Shown: positions 43,833 to 52,433, numbered from the stretch's first letter. The stretch is 53,065 bases of DNA from ZC4RG29 sp036273935 (GCA_036273935.1 DASUGQ010000324.1:1-53065), one strand, 5' to 3'. A program made the numbers and translations. The notes: a model not told the origin generated them from the sequence alone.

Positions 43833-45041
43833 TCAGGCGGCTTCCAACGAAATTCTAAAAGTGGTGCCTAAGTTTTCTTCTGATGATTTGACAAAGATTT
43901 TTCCGTTGTGGTAGGCTTCAATGATCCGCTTGGCAAGGGTGAGCCCCAACCCCCAACCACGCTTCTTAGTGGTGAATCCTGCTTTAAAGACCACCGGTAT
44001 TTTAGAGCGTGGAATTCCCTTTCCCGTGTCGGAAATATCGATAAAAACTTTATTCTCATTGCCTCGAAGAATCTTTATCGCTATCGTACCTGTATTACCC
44101 ATGGCATCCACGGCATTTTTGCAAAGATTTTCAATCACCCACTCAAATAAGGGGGCATGCACAAGCGCGTAAATGTTCTCTGACAATGTGTACACTTCCA
44201 TTTTGATTTTTGATGAAACACGGGGTCTCAGGTAGTTGACGACGTTGTTTATCAACAAGACAACATTTTCTTTTTTTAACGCCGGCGTTGACCCGATGCT
44301 GGAAAAGCGCTCCGTAACAATGGTGAGTTTTTGTATATCCTTTTGCAGTTCTTCAACAATTCCGCTTTTCTTCAGACTTTCATCGTCGCGCAACACTTCT
44401 ACCCATGCCATGAGAGAAGATAACGGCGTACCCAGCTGATGGGCAGTTTCCTTAGCTAACCCTACCCATACCCTGTTTTGCTCGGCCGCTTTTGAATAAT
44501 TAAACGCGAGGTAACTGATGAAACCAAAAATAGCAATAACTGAGAGTTGAATGTATGGATAGGTAATAAGTTGTGTTAGTAATGCGGAGTTTTTGTAATA
44601 AACATAGCCATAGTTCTCAACAACACCATCATGCGCGTAGGTGACTTCTATCGGTTCATAAACATCTTTCATTTGGGCCACTTGCTGTTCAAGCACCCGC
44701 TTTCTCCTTGCTTCTGACCACTTTGAATCAATTTCAATATTTCGGTATTGATACTGCCCATCTTTTGTGATCCAAATGGTAGGAACAGAATTATTTTTGC
44801 TAATAATCTCTTCTGTTACGAATAAAAAGTTACTGCTCAAATCATCATTTAAGGTGTATTCAATTGCTTTTGCAAAAAGCTGAACTTGCTGCCGCTCTCT
44901 TTGCTTGAGTTGCTCCACCAGTACGTTGGTATAATAAATGGAACCAAGGCTGATCAAAACAGAAATCACCAGCACGACCCATTTTAGAGATGGATTGCTT
45001 TGGTAGAATTCAATGCCCGGTATAGACGATTTGGATGGCAT
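43833..45041 (-). CDS. Membrane sensor histidine kinase (orphan)
   Basis: This is a two-helix sensor kinase of 402 residues. TM1 (about 20-37) and TM2 (about 162-181) flank an extracytoplasmic domain of about 120 residues that I do not recognise. The H-box is at about 198-210 (KETAHQLGTPLSSL, phosphorylated H201), then the N-box (NLCKNAVDAM), G1 (DTGKGI), F-box (FTTK) and G2 (GWGLGLTLAKRI), so the ATPase domain is intact. No response regulator is in the window, so the partner is elsewhere. It lies 77 bases after an ABC exporter on the same strand and upstream of atpD. Confidence 0.92.
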   Translation of the reverse strand: MPSKSSIPGIEFYQSNPSLKWVVLVISVLISLGSIYYTNVLVEQLKQRERQQVQLFAKAIEYTLNDDLSSNFLFVTEEIISKNNSVPTIWITKDGQYQYRNIEIDSKWSEARRKRVLEQQVAQMKDVYEPIEVTYAHDGVVENYGYVYYKNSALLTQLITYPYIQLSVIAIFGFISYLAFNYSKAAEQNRVWVGLAKETAHQLGTPLSSLMAWVEVLRDDESLKKSGIVEELQKDIQKLTIVTERFSSIGSTPALKKENVVLLINNVVNYLRPRVSSKIKMEVYTLSENIYALVHAPLFEWVIENLCKNAVDAMGNTGTIAIKILRGNENKVFIDISDTGKGIPRSKIPVVFKAGFTTKKRGWGLGLTLAKRIIEAYHNGKIFVKSSEENLGTTFRISLEAA

Positions 45042-45118
45042 GCGATTTTGAATGTAAATAAAAAAATTGGAACCATTGGAGAGCAGTGACCGAACGCGTC
45101 AGTTTTTTCAGGAAGAAA

Positions 45119-46414
45119 TTAGTTCTTCATCATAAACCATTTTGCCAGGACCTTATAATTCACTTTCGTGCCATGCATCAAAATACCTACACGGTAGATT
45201 CTGGCAGCAATCCAGGTTGTAAAAATAAAACCTCCAATGAGACAAATCATGGATAAGGCCAGCTGCCAGAAAGGAACGCCAAAAGCAATTCTTCCGATCA
45301 TGGCAATGGGTGAGGTGAAAGGTATAATGGATAACCACACGCTGATTGAACCGTGTGGATCATTTAAAATAAATGTGAATAAGCTGAGATAAGAAATTAA
45401 CATAGGAATGGTAATGGGGAACGTAAATTGTTGCGCTTCGGCGGGGCTGTCAACAGACGATCCTACGGCAGCGAATAGCGCGCCATATAAAAGATATCCC
45501 CCCACAAAATAGAAGAGGAAACTGAAGATAATATAAGTGAATGGTATCTGACTCAAAAGCCTCAGACCTTCAGGAACGCCTCCGGCCGGAGCATTTCCCT
45601 GACCCATCTGATTCATCATTTCTTGCTGAGGCAGTTCGATTCCAAAAAGGGCAAAGATCGCTGTTGACAATGTTGTGATGAGCACAATCCAAATCAGAAA
45701 TTGAAGCAATCCGACGGAGGCCAAACCTAAAATTTTTCCCATCATCAACTGAAATGGTTTTACCGAGGAAACGATCACTTCTACGACACGGCTCATTTTT
45801 TCTTCAATGATCCCCTGCATGATTTGCATGCCATAAATTAAAATGAACATATACATCAGAATGCCACAGGTCATGCCAACACCAAAGAGAACGCCGGTGT
45901 GTGACGTTTCCTCCCTTCCTGTATTTGATATTGTGATCGTTCCGATAGAAATGTCGGTGTTCAGACTGTCGAGAATCTTCTTATTGACTTTGAGTTCTTT
46001 CATCTTCAGATCCCGAAATTGTCCTTCGATCATCTTTTCCAGGTTGCTTAGATCTGCCGGACTCGGGTTGACTTTTGTGTACAGCGTAATTCCTTTAGGC
46101 TCGTAGAGATTAAGGGGTGGAATATAAAGCAATCCGAAACTGTCATCATTTGAGAAAGTTTTTTTTGCTTCCTCCAAGTCGCCGGTGAGTTTGAGAAAAA
46201 TATAATTGGATGAGGTTGCGTCAAATAAATGGCTCTCATCGAGGTAGTGGATTATTTCCTTCTTCTCATTCTTCTCTTGTTCAATAAAGAAATATATAAG
46301 GGTTCCCATTATGGCGGGAAATATTAAAGGCAAAAGTATGGTGGCGATCACAAACGACTTTTTTTGAACGCGGTTTTTAAATTCCCGCTGAGCGATCAAT
46401 AATATCTTACTCAT
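45119..46414 (-). CDS. ABC-2 type transporter permease, NatB-like
   Basis: The 431-residue protein has an N-terminal helix (KKSFVIATILLPLIFPAIMG), a large outside domain (about 50-185) and five or six further C-terminal helices (GVLFGVGMTCGILMYMFILI, MMGKILGLASVGLLQFL). This is the ABC-2/NatB (YhaP) layout for exporters of ions, peptides or drugs. Its start codon overlaps the ATPase stop in ATGA, so the pair is translationally coupled. The substrate is unknown; the Gln/Gly-rich loop (MMNQMGQGNAPAGG) is notable. Confidence 0.88.
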   Translation of the reverse strand: MSKILLIAQREFKNRVQKKSFVIATILLPLIFPAIMGTLIYFFIEQEKNEKKEIIHYLDESHLFDATSSNYIFLKLTGDLEEAKKTFSNDDSFGLLYIPPLNLYEPKGITLYTKVNPSPADLSNLEKMIEGQFRDLKMKELKVNKKILDSLNTDISIGTITISNTGREETSHTGVLFGVGMTCGILMYMFILIYGMQIMQGIIEEKMSRVVEVIVSSVKPFQLMMGKILGLASVGLLQFLIWIVLITTLSTAIFALFGIELPQQEMMNQMGQGNAPAGGVPEGLRLLSQIPFTYIIFSFLFYFVGGYLLYGALFAAVGSSVDSPAEAQQFTFPITIPMLISYLSLFTFILNDPHGSISVWLSIIPFTSPIAMIGRIAFGVPFWQLALSMICLIGGFIFTTWIAARIYRVGILMHGTKVNYKVLAKWFMMKN

Positions 46415-47322
46415 GCGTCTGCGTCTTTTACCAGGTTGATAAATATTTCACTCATGGTCGGGATCTTTTCAATGAAACTGTGCACTTCAGTTACGTCAAT
46501 TAGTCTGCTGATAAGTTTATTGGGACTGTCATTATTGAGGATGGTGATTGTTGTATGAAAACAATTCTCGTCAACGGTTTTGCGCTGTACTATTTTATAG
46601 CCTTCATCCTTTAGCTCAAAGCTTCCTAGATGGTGCACGATAAAGGTATTTGAACGATAGGTTTCCTTGATCCTTTTTTTTGGTCCTTCCAAAATCTTTT
46701 TTGATTTATTGATCAACGCGATGTGGTCGCACAATTCTTCAACGGTTTCCATCCTATGGGTGGAAAAAATAATCGTGCTTCCTTTGTCACGCAGTTCAAA
46801 AATCTCATCAGTAATAATCTTTGCGTTTACAGGATCAAACCCGGAGAAAGGTTCATCCAGAATGATAAGCTTAGGTTCATGCATCACGGTGCTTATGAAC
46901 TGCACCTTCTGAGCCATTCCTTTACTAAGGTCTTCCACCTTTTTGTTCCACCAATCAGCTATGTCAAATTTCTTAACCCAGACTTTACTGGTATGAACAG
47001 CTTCTTTTCTATTCATGCCCTTAAGTTGCGCCAGATAAACAAGCTGATCACCGACCTTCATTTTCTTGTACAGGCCCCGCTCCTCGGGGAGATAACCAAT
47101 TGAACTAATATGCGCCTCGTTTAACCTTGAGCCAAAAATTGAGATCTCCCCCTCATCCGGATTGATGATTTGATTAATGATGCGAATGAATGTTGTTTTC
47201 CCTGCACCATTCGGTCCAAGCAGCCCGAAAATGCTTTGCTCAGGGATGGTCAGATCAACCTGATCTAATGCAAGGTGATTGATATATCGCTTGGTGATGT
47301 TTGTGGCGACAAGTGCGTTCAC
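46411..47322 (-). CDS. ABC transporter ATP-binding protein (NatA-like)
   Basis: The 303-residue ATPase pairs with the permease that overlaps its stop. Walker A is at 36-43 (GPNGAGKT), the signature at 132-136 (LSKGM), Walker B near 152-158 (LIILDEP), followed by SGFDPVNAKI and STHRMETVEEL (H-loop). The C-terminal 85 residues fit the DUF4162 domain common in NatA/YhaQ-type exporters. The start is GTG at 47322; the next in-frame upstream codons run into a stop within four codons. An inverted repeat sits 20 bases upstream. Confidence 0.9.
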   Translation of the reverse strand: MNALVATNITKRYINHLALDQVDLTIPEQSIFGLLGPNGAGKTTFIRIINQIINPDEGEISIFGSRLNEAHISSIGYLPEERGLYKKMKVGDQLVYLAQLKGMNRKEAVHTSKVWVKKFDIADWWNKKVEDLSKGMAQKVQFISTVMHEPKLIILDEPFSGFDPVNAKIITDEIFELRDKGSTIIFSTHRMETVEELCDHIALINKSKKILEGPKKRIKETYRSNTFIVHHLGSFELKDEGYKIVQRKTVDENCFHTTITILNNDSPNKLISRLIDVTEVHSFIEKIPTMSEIFINLVKDADA

Positions 47323-47341
47323 ATCTACGAATTAAGAATTG

Positions 47342-47360
47342 ACACTAAAACATTTAGTGT
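47342..47360. repeat. Inverted repeat in the leader of the ABC exporter
   Basis: ACACTAAA (47342-47349), three bases, TTTAGTGT (47353-47360): a perfect 8-bp dyad 20 bases before the GTG start of the ATPase. No U-tract follows on the minus strand, so an operator for a dimeric regulator is more likely than a terminator. Confidence 0.5.
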
Positions 47361-47424
47361 GTTAAGATAGGAAGTAATTACGGGTGGAGAATTAATTAAT
47401 TTGGAATACCTCTAAGGATGACCT

Positions 47425-48318
47425 TCAGTTACCAGCGTCTTTGAAGATGATTTTCCCCATTGAAACATCCAGATCAAAGGAGAGCGCATTCTTTGGGTTT
47501 CTGGCATACGCTTCATTCGAAAAAGTATTTTCGCTGATTTTTTTCAGGTTTTTTGTCATGGTAACGCTGCAAAGCCACGAGTCACGAACCTTCACGAATA
47601 CTGGAACATCTTTGTCTGGGAGCATGATTACGAGATTCCCCGCACCAACGCTTCCCTTCACATTATTTCCAACGATGGGTTGCCCACTGAAATCAAGGGT
47701 CATATTCCCAAAGCCAACATCTGCAATCAGGTGACGCGATCGCGACAGATTTATGTTTTTTACATTAACGGATCCGAGGTCTGCTTTCACGAACAGCGTA
47801 TCCATATCAATCTTGTTTTCTAAGGTGTGATAACCAAGATTAACATCAGCGCTCCCGGTTGCAATTTTTAGTCTTTGGATGGATAGCCCCGACAGGTCAA
47901 CGTTGGCATTACCCATTCCATAATTAAGTTCCAGCGTATAAGGTTTAGTATCGGTCAGATACATTTTCCAGTACTTGCCGGAATTATTGTCAGATGGGCC
48001 GAACATACGGGACGAGATGGTTTGACTGAGGCCACCTGAGGTAATTTCCTCAAGTGTGAGCGTGACTTCGCAAACGCCATTTTTTATTTCTTTGACGAAA
48101 TTGTGGGAGTAGGACTCGGTGTCCTGATTACTGAAGACATTCAGGATGTCAGAATTCTGGCTTGGTTTGATGAAACAGTTGCCACTGTTCGCCTTTAAGC
48201 TGAGTTTAATGGATTCGCAGCCGTCCTGGTTTTCAACGTTAAACTGCCGTTTAACCTGCCCATATACGCCACTAACCTCCACCAGGCTGGTTATTACTAG
48301 CCAACAAATTATCCGCAT
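47425..48318 (-). CDS. Secreted toast-rack (LiaF/DUF2154-like) envelope protein
   Basis: This is a 297-residue exported protein with a signal peptide (cleavage near GVYGQ). From about 120 to 240 it shows short repeated beta strands rich in G, D and L: YTLELNYGMGNANVDLSGLS, LKIATGSADVNLGYHT, FVKADLGSVNVKNINLS, LIADVGFGNMTLDFSG and VKGSVGAGNLVIMLPD. This right-handed beta pattern matches toast-rack domains, which in the LiaF family sense envelope stress. There is no lipobox. It lies upstream of an ABC exporter and an orphan histidine kinase on the same strand. Precise function unknown. Confidence 0.7.
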   Translation of the reverse strand: MRIICWLVITSLVEVSGVYGQVKRQFNVENQDGCESIKLSLKANSGNCFIKPSQNSDILNVFSNQDTESYSHNFVKEIKNGVCEVTLTLEEITSGGLSQTISSRMFGPSDNNSGKYWKMYLTDTKPYTLELNYGMGNANVDLSGLSIQRLKIATGSADVNLGYHTLENKIDMDTLFVKADLGSVNVKNINLSRSRHLIADVGFGNMTLDFSGQPIVGNNVKGSVGAGNLVIMLPDKDVPVFVKVRDSWLCSVTMTKNLKKISENTFSNEAYARNPKNALSFDLDVSMGKIIFKDAGN

Positions 48319-48323
48319 GTGTA

Positions 48324-48355
48324 TTAGTTACGGGCTTAGAGCTGTTTAGTTACGG
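48324..48355 (-). repeat. Two 10-base direct repeats upstream of the toast-rack gene
   Basis: CCGTAACTAA occurs twice on the minus strand (48346-48355 and 48324-48333), 22 bases apart centre to centre, with 12 bases between. This spacing is about two helical turns, as in the paired half-sites of LytTR-type response regulators. The proximal repeat is five bases from the start codon. Confidence 0.5.
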
Positions 48356-48405
48356 ATTGTAAGATTTTAATGAAAAACCGAAGAAAAAAAAAGTGGTGGA
48401 TTTAA

Positions 48406-49524
48406 TCAGTTAAAGAATTCCTTCATCCGTTCAAAAAAGCTGCGCTCGTTGGCGTCTGGGTTTGGTTCGAAATTTGGCGAATTTCGAAGGCTTTCGAGCT
48501 TTGCCCGTTCTTCACCTGTTAGTTTCTTTGGTGTCCAAACATTCACATAAATAAGCTGATCGCCAGTCTCATAGCCATTTACGTCACGTAAGCCCTTACC
48601 TCGCAGGCGTAAGATTTTGCCACTTTGAGTACCGGGTTCGATCTTGATCTTAACCTTTCCGCCAACAGAGGGAACCTCAACAGATATCCCAAGGGCCGCG
48701 TCAATAAAGCTGATGTAAAGATCATAAATCAGGTTGTTGCCATCCCGCTTTAAATTCTTATCCTCTTGTTCTTCGATCAGGATGAGCAGATCCCCTGCAA
48801 CTCCACCGCCCGGCGCTTCATTTCCTTTTCCGGTCATCGACAGTTGCATTCCGTCGCTTACTCCCGCAGGGATTTTCACTGATATCACTTCTTCTTTGGG
48901 AACAAGTCCGGAATTATCAACACCGGGGGGACGTTTGTCAAGGATTTGCCCAGACCCATCGCAAGTGGGGCATGTTGTGGCAGAAACCATTTGGCCGAGC
49001 ATGGTATTAACCACACGCTTCATTTGACCTGTGCCCTGGCACGTGGTACAGGTCTTAAAAGTTACACCCTCCGCGCGAACCAGCCGATTGACTTTTATCT
49101 TTTTTTCAACTCCGTTGGCTATCTCTTCCAGGTTGAGTTTCAGTTTTATCCTTAGATTAGACCCTTTTCGTGTTCTTCTTCTCGAGCCTCCTCCTCCAAA
49201 AAAACTATCAAATGGGCTGCCCTCTCCACCGAAAATATCTCCAAACTGACTGAAAATATCATCCATGTTCATCCCGCCGCCGCCGAAACCTCCGTTGCCA
49301 GGCCTGGCGTGTCCGAACCGATCATAATGCGCGCGTTTCTCGGAATCACTCAGAACTTCATAGGCTTCTGCAGCCTCTTTGAATTTCTCTTCCGCTTCTT
49401 TATTGTCCGGGTTTTTATCAGGATGATATTGAATTGCTATTTTCCGATACGCCTTTTTTATTTCCTCTGATGATGAGGATTTGCCGACGCCAAGAATCTC
49501 GTAGTAGTCTCGTTTGGTTGACAT
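48406..49524 (-). CDS. dnaJ: Chaperone DnaJ with one zinc centre
   Basis: DnaJ activates the DnaK ATPase and delivers unfolded protein. The J domain (1-70) has the essential H34-P35-D36, and a Gly/Phe-rich region follows (about 75-115). The Cys-rich domain is reduced: only two of the usual four CxxCxGxG motifs remain, at 159-166 (CTTCQGTG) and 185-192 (CPTCDGSG). These correspond to motifs II and III, which form one zinc site; motifs I and IV are replaced by sequence without cysteine (LVRAEGVTF, KRPPGVDNSG). The client-binding C-terminal domains are intact over 372 residues. It follows grpE after 16 bases. Confidence 0.95.
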   Translation of the reverse strand: MSTKRDYYEILGVGKSSSSEEIKKAYRKIAIQYHPDKNPDNKEAEEKFKEAAEAYEVLSDSEKRAHYDRFGHARPGNGGFGGGGMNMDDIFSQFGDIFGGEGSPFDSFFGGGGSRRRTRKGSNLRIKLKLNLEEIANGVEKKIKVNRLVRAEGVTFKTCTTCQGTGQMKRVVNTMLGQMVSATTCPTCDGSGQILDKRPPGVDNSGLVPKEEVISVKIPAGVSDGMQLSMTGKGNEAPGGGVAGDLLILIEEQEDKNLKRDGNNLIYDLYISFIDAALGISVEVPSVGGKVKIKIEPGTQSGKILRLRGKGLRDVNGYETGDQLIYVNVWTPKKLTGEERAKLESLRNSPNFEPNPDANERSFFERMKEFFN

Positions 49525-49540
49525 GTTTAGGAATTGATTA

Positions 49541-50092
49541 TTAATTACCCACTACCACCTTGGCGTAGCGAATTACTTTGTCATTTAGATGATAGCCCTT
49601 CTCCACCACATCAATAATTTTACCTTTGAGTTTTTCTTCCGGTGCCGGAATCTGTGTTATGGCTTCCTGAGTATCGGGATTGAAATCGGCACCTGGTTCT
49701 ATCTGCAGAACTTTAACGCCAAACTGATCCAGGATTTTTTTCAATTTCGAATGAATGAGAAGAAAGCCTTCAAATTCTTTCTTTGACAAATCTACAATCG
49801 ATTTTTCGGCCCGCTCAAAATCATCAACGACCGGAAGAAGCGCTGTAATAAGTTGTTCATTGGCAGAATGAATCATTTCCAACTTTTCCTTGGATGTTCT
49901 TCTTCTGAAGTTCTCGAATTCAGAATACAGCCTTAAATACTTGTCCTTTGACTCTGCAAGTTCGTCTTGCAATTTTTTTAGTTCTTCACTGGTATTTTCC
50001 AATACTTCAGATTGATCAGATTGATTGTTCTCGGGTGACACTAAATCTTCAGGTTTGCTCATCTCCGTATCTTTGTTATTTGATTGATCCAT
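49541..50092 (-). CDS. grpE: Nucleotide exchange factor GrpE
   Basis: GrpE removes ADP from DnaK. The 183-residue protein has an acidic disordered N terminus (about 1-35), a long coiled-coil helix (about 35-100; DKYLRLYSEFENFRRRTSKE), a connector with the conserved LLPVVDDFERA and a C-terminal beta-wing (GADFNPDTQEAITQIPAPEE, KGYHLNDKVIRYAKVVVG). It is transcribed with dnaJ, 16 bases downstream, and not next to dnaK. Confidence 0.96.
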   Translation of the reverse strand: MDQSNNKDTEMSKPEDLVSPENNQSDQSEVLENTSEELKKLQDELAESKDKYLRLYSEFENFRRRTSKEKLEMIHSANEQLITALLPVVDDFERAEKSIVDLSKKEFEGFLLIHSKLKKILDQFGVKVLQIEPGADFNPDTQEAITQIPAPEEKLKGKIIDVVEKGYHLNDKVIRYAKVVVGN

Positions 50093-50201
50093 TTCCTGGG
50101 ACTATTAATCTCTGCAGAATAATTAAAGCGCAAGTTGTCAATAATTTTGCCAAAGACCATATTGTGTCATTATGGCATCTTGAATTGGTTTTGAACCAAA
50201 A

Positions 50202-51200
50202 TCAGGGATTGTCATGCAAATTTTCCCAGATGATATCCTTTAATGCGGTGATTCCTTGCTGGGTAATAGATGAGATAAAAATGTGCTGAATATCCCGCGG
50301 TAAATCTTTTCGTATTGCATCCGTCAACTCTTCGTCCAGCATATCGGCTTTTGAAATTGCCAGGATTCTTTTTTTGTCCAGCAGTTCGGGATTGTATTTG
50401 GTAAGCTCGTTAAGCAATATTTTATACTCCCTGGTGATGTCATTTGAGTCAGCGGGGACAAGAAAAAGCAAGAGAGAATTACGTTCAATGTGGCGCAAGA
50501 ACCGAAGTCCCAATCCCTTACCTTCTGCGGCACCTTCAATAATACCTGGAATGTCGGCCACAACAAAGGACAAGTTATCGCGATATGCGACTACTCCGAG
50601 ATTGGGTGTCAGCGTTGTAAAAGGATAATCTGCAATTTTCGGTTTTGCCGCAGAAACGACTGACAAGAGTGTTGACTTGCCAGCATTTGGAAAACCAACA
50701 AGCCCGACGTCTGCGAGGAGCTTTAGCTCCAATATTACCCATTCTTCAATTCCAGGTTCGCCGGGTTGGGCATGCTGGGGAGCTTGCTGCGTGGACGTTA
50801 CAAAAAAGGCGTTGCCCTTACCACCCCGCCCACCTGGCGTGAGAACGTACTCCTGGCCATCATGAGTAATTTCACAAACCACTTCGCCGGTTTCTGCTTT
50901 TCTTGCTATCGTGCCCAGGGGCACTTCAACAATCTCATCCTTTCCCGCGGCGCCGGTACAATTCTGCGCTTCACCGGCTTTACCGTCGCTTGCAATGACA
51001 TGCTTCCGGTACTTTAAGTGCAGGAGCGTCCAAAGCTGGGCGTTCCCTTTGAGAATAATACTTCCTCCTCGGCCGCCATCACCGCCATCCGGTCCACCTT
51101 TCGGAATAAATTTTTCCCGATGAAAATGCAGACAGCCGGCCCCTCCACTTCCGGATCGCGAATTAAATTTTACATAGTCGATGAAACTGGGCGAGGACAT
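50202..51200 (-). CDS. obgE: GTPase Obg/CgtA
   Basis: Obg is an essential GTPase for 50S assembly and stress control. The 332 residues have the glycine-rich Obg domain (about 1-158; FIDYVKFNSRSGSGGAGCL, GGPDGGDGGRGGS) and a GTPase domain with Walker A at 169-177 (GFPNAGKST), PFTTLTPNLGVV, DIPGIIEGAAEGKGLG and SKAD. It ends soon after the G domain and so lacks the variable C-terminal OCT domain of some relatives. It follows adk after 36 bases. Confidence 0.97.
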   Translation of the reverse strand: MSSPSFIDYVKFNSRSGSGGAGCLHFHREKFIPKGGPDGGDGGRGGSIILKGNAQLWTLLHLKYRKHVIASDGKAGEAQNCTGAAGKDEIVEVPLGTIARKAETGEVVCEITHDGQEYVLTPGGRGGKGNAFFVTSTQQAPQHAQPGEPGIEEWVILELKLLADVGLVGFPNAGKSTLLSVVSAAKPKIADYPFTTLTPNLGVVAYRDNLSFVVADIPGIIEGAAEGKGLGLRFLRHIERNSLLLFLVPADSNDITREYKILLNELTKYNPELLDKKRILAISKADMLDEELTDAIRKDLPRDIQHIFISSITQQGITALKDIIWENLHDNP

Positions 51201-51236
51201 GAATAAACCTTATGGGCAGTAAATTCCATGAAGGAA

Positions 51237-51806
51237 TTACTTTTTATCAATTACTTTACAAATCTCCTGGAAGATTCCATCAATGTCTCCTATTCCATGT
51301 ACCGAATTGAGTCTTCCTTGTTTTTCATAGTATGGAAGCACATGGATGGTCTTGCTGAAATATTCATGGATGCGCTTGTTTAATTTTTCTTCTTCATCAT
51401 CGACACGGTTTTCGATGCTTTTACGTTTAGAAATTCTTTTTCTTACTTCTTCTTCAGTTACATCAAGCGCAACGACGTGATGAATCGCTGTTTTATTTTC
51501 TTTCATAAACTTATCCAGAGCCTCTGCTTGCGGAACTGTTCTTGGGAAACCGTCAAAAAGAAAACCGTTTGCATCGGGATTCTTGTCCAGCTCTTCCTTG
51601 AGCATCGCGATGGTGATTTCATCGGGAACCAGCATACCATTATCCATAATCTCTTTCACCCGCTTTCCAAGTTCGGTTTCGTTTTTCGTATGCCAGCGGA
51701 ATAGATCCCCCGTCGAAATGTGTACGAATCCATAACGCTGTATGAGTTTTTCGCTCTGCGTGCCCTTTCCTGCACCAGGAGGCCCAAAGATTATCATGTT
51801 AATCAT
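51237..51806 (-). CDS. adk: Adenylate kinase, short type
   Basis: Adk interconverts ATP plus AMP and two ADP. The 189 residues contain the P-loop at 8-16 (GPPGAGKGT), DLFRWHTKNETELG, GFLFDGFPRTVPQAEAL and KRISKRKSIENR. It is the short form in which the zinc-binding LID is replaced by a small loop (VDDEEEKLNKRIHEY). The start at 51806 or the ATG three codons on (51797, MIIFGPPG) are both possible. It follows hpt after 66 bases and precedes obgE. Confidence 0.96.
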   Translation of the reverse strand: MINMIIFGPPGAGKGTQSEKLIQRYGFVHISTGDLFRWHTKNETELGKRVKEIMDNGMLVPDEITIAMLKEELDKNPDANGFLFDGFPRTVPQAEALDKFMKENKTAIHHVVALDVTEEEVRKRISKRKSIENRVDDEEEKLNKRIHEYFSKTIHVLPYYEKQGRLNSVHGIGDIDGIFQEICKVIDKK

Positions 51807-51872
51807 GTGTCAGGGATAGAAGTTGATGGTTAAATGTTAGGTTGACGAACGTCCAAGATAATAATTTTGATT

Positions 51873-52403
51873 TTATGGCAGTTTAGCTTTTAACAGGTCG
51901 TTCAGATTTCTGCCCAATCCTTCATAATCTAATCCGTAGCCAAGAACAAATTCGTTATTGATTTCAAACCCAACAAACTTTGCATTGATTCCTTTCTCCC
52001 GTGCGGTTTTTTTTCGAAGAAGAGCAGCTACCTCTACCGACCTGGCGCCAAGACTTTTGAGTTCACTCACAATCTTCTCCAATGTCAATCCTGAATCAAT
52101 GACGTCTTCTATAATGATGACATCCTGATGAAAAAAACTTTCTTCATGACCGATGAGTGTTTTCAGCTGGCCGGTTGATTGAACCCCCTGGTATGATGAG
52201 ATCTTAACAAACGAAACCCGGCATGGTAAGTTTATTTGCTTAATGAGGTCGGATGCAAAAATGAAGGAACCATTTAATATTGGAAGAAATACCGGGGCCT
52301 TGTCGAAATAGTCCTCGTTAATATTTGCAGCAAGCTCTGATACCTTTCGTTGAATACTATCTGCACTTATAAAGTTTTCGAATTCCAGGTCCTTGATCTT
52401 CAT
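51873..52403 (-). CDS. hpt: Hypoxanthine phosphoribosyltransferase
   Basis: Hpt joins hypoxanthine (and often guanine) to PRPP for purine salvage. The 176 residues from the ATG at 52403 include the PRPP loop VIIIEDVIDSGLTL, SFVKISSYQG, FVGFEINNEFVLGYGLDY and GLGRNLNDL. The frame extends to a TTG at 52415, but the ATG is better placed relative to the -7 box. adk follows on the same strand. Confidence 0.94.
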   Translation of the reverse strand: MKIKDLEFENFISADSIQRKVSELAANINEDYFDKAPVFLPILNGSFIFASDLIKQINLPCRVSFVKISSYQGVQSTGQLKTLIGHEESFFHQDVIIIEDVIDSGLTLEKIVSELKSLGARSVEVAALLRKKTAREKGINAKFVGFEINNEFVLGYGLDYEGLGRNLNDLLKAKLP

Positions 52404-52425
52404 ACGGTTAACCAACTAGCGGGCG

Positions 52426-52433
52426 CAAAGATA
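52426..52433 (-). promoter_or_regulatory. Candidate -7 box for hpt
   Basis: The minus strand reads TATCTTTG followed by CG, an exact -7 consensus, 23 bases before the hpt ATG. The -33 region is weak. Confidence 0.5.

Noticed and set aside
48356..48405. Nine-T run after dnaJ as a terminator
   Set aside because: The T-run on the minus strand has no stable stem before it, so termination is unsupported.
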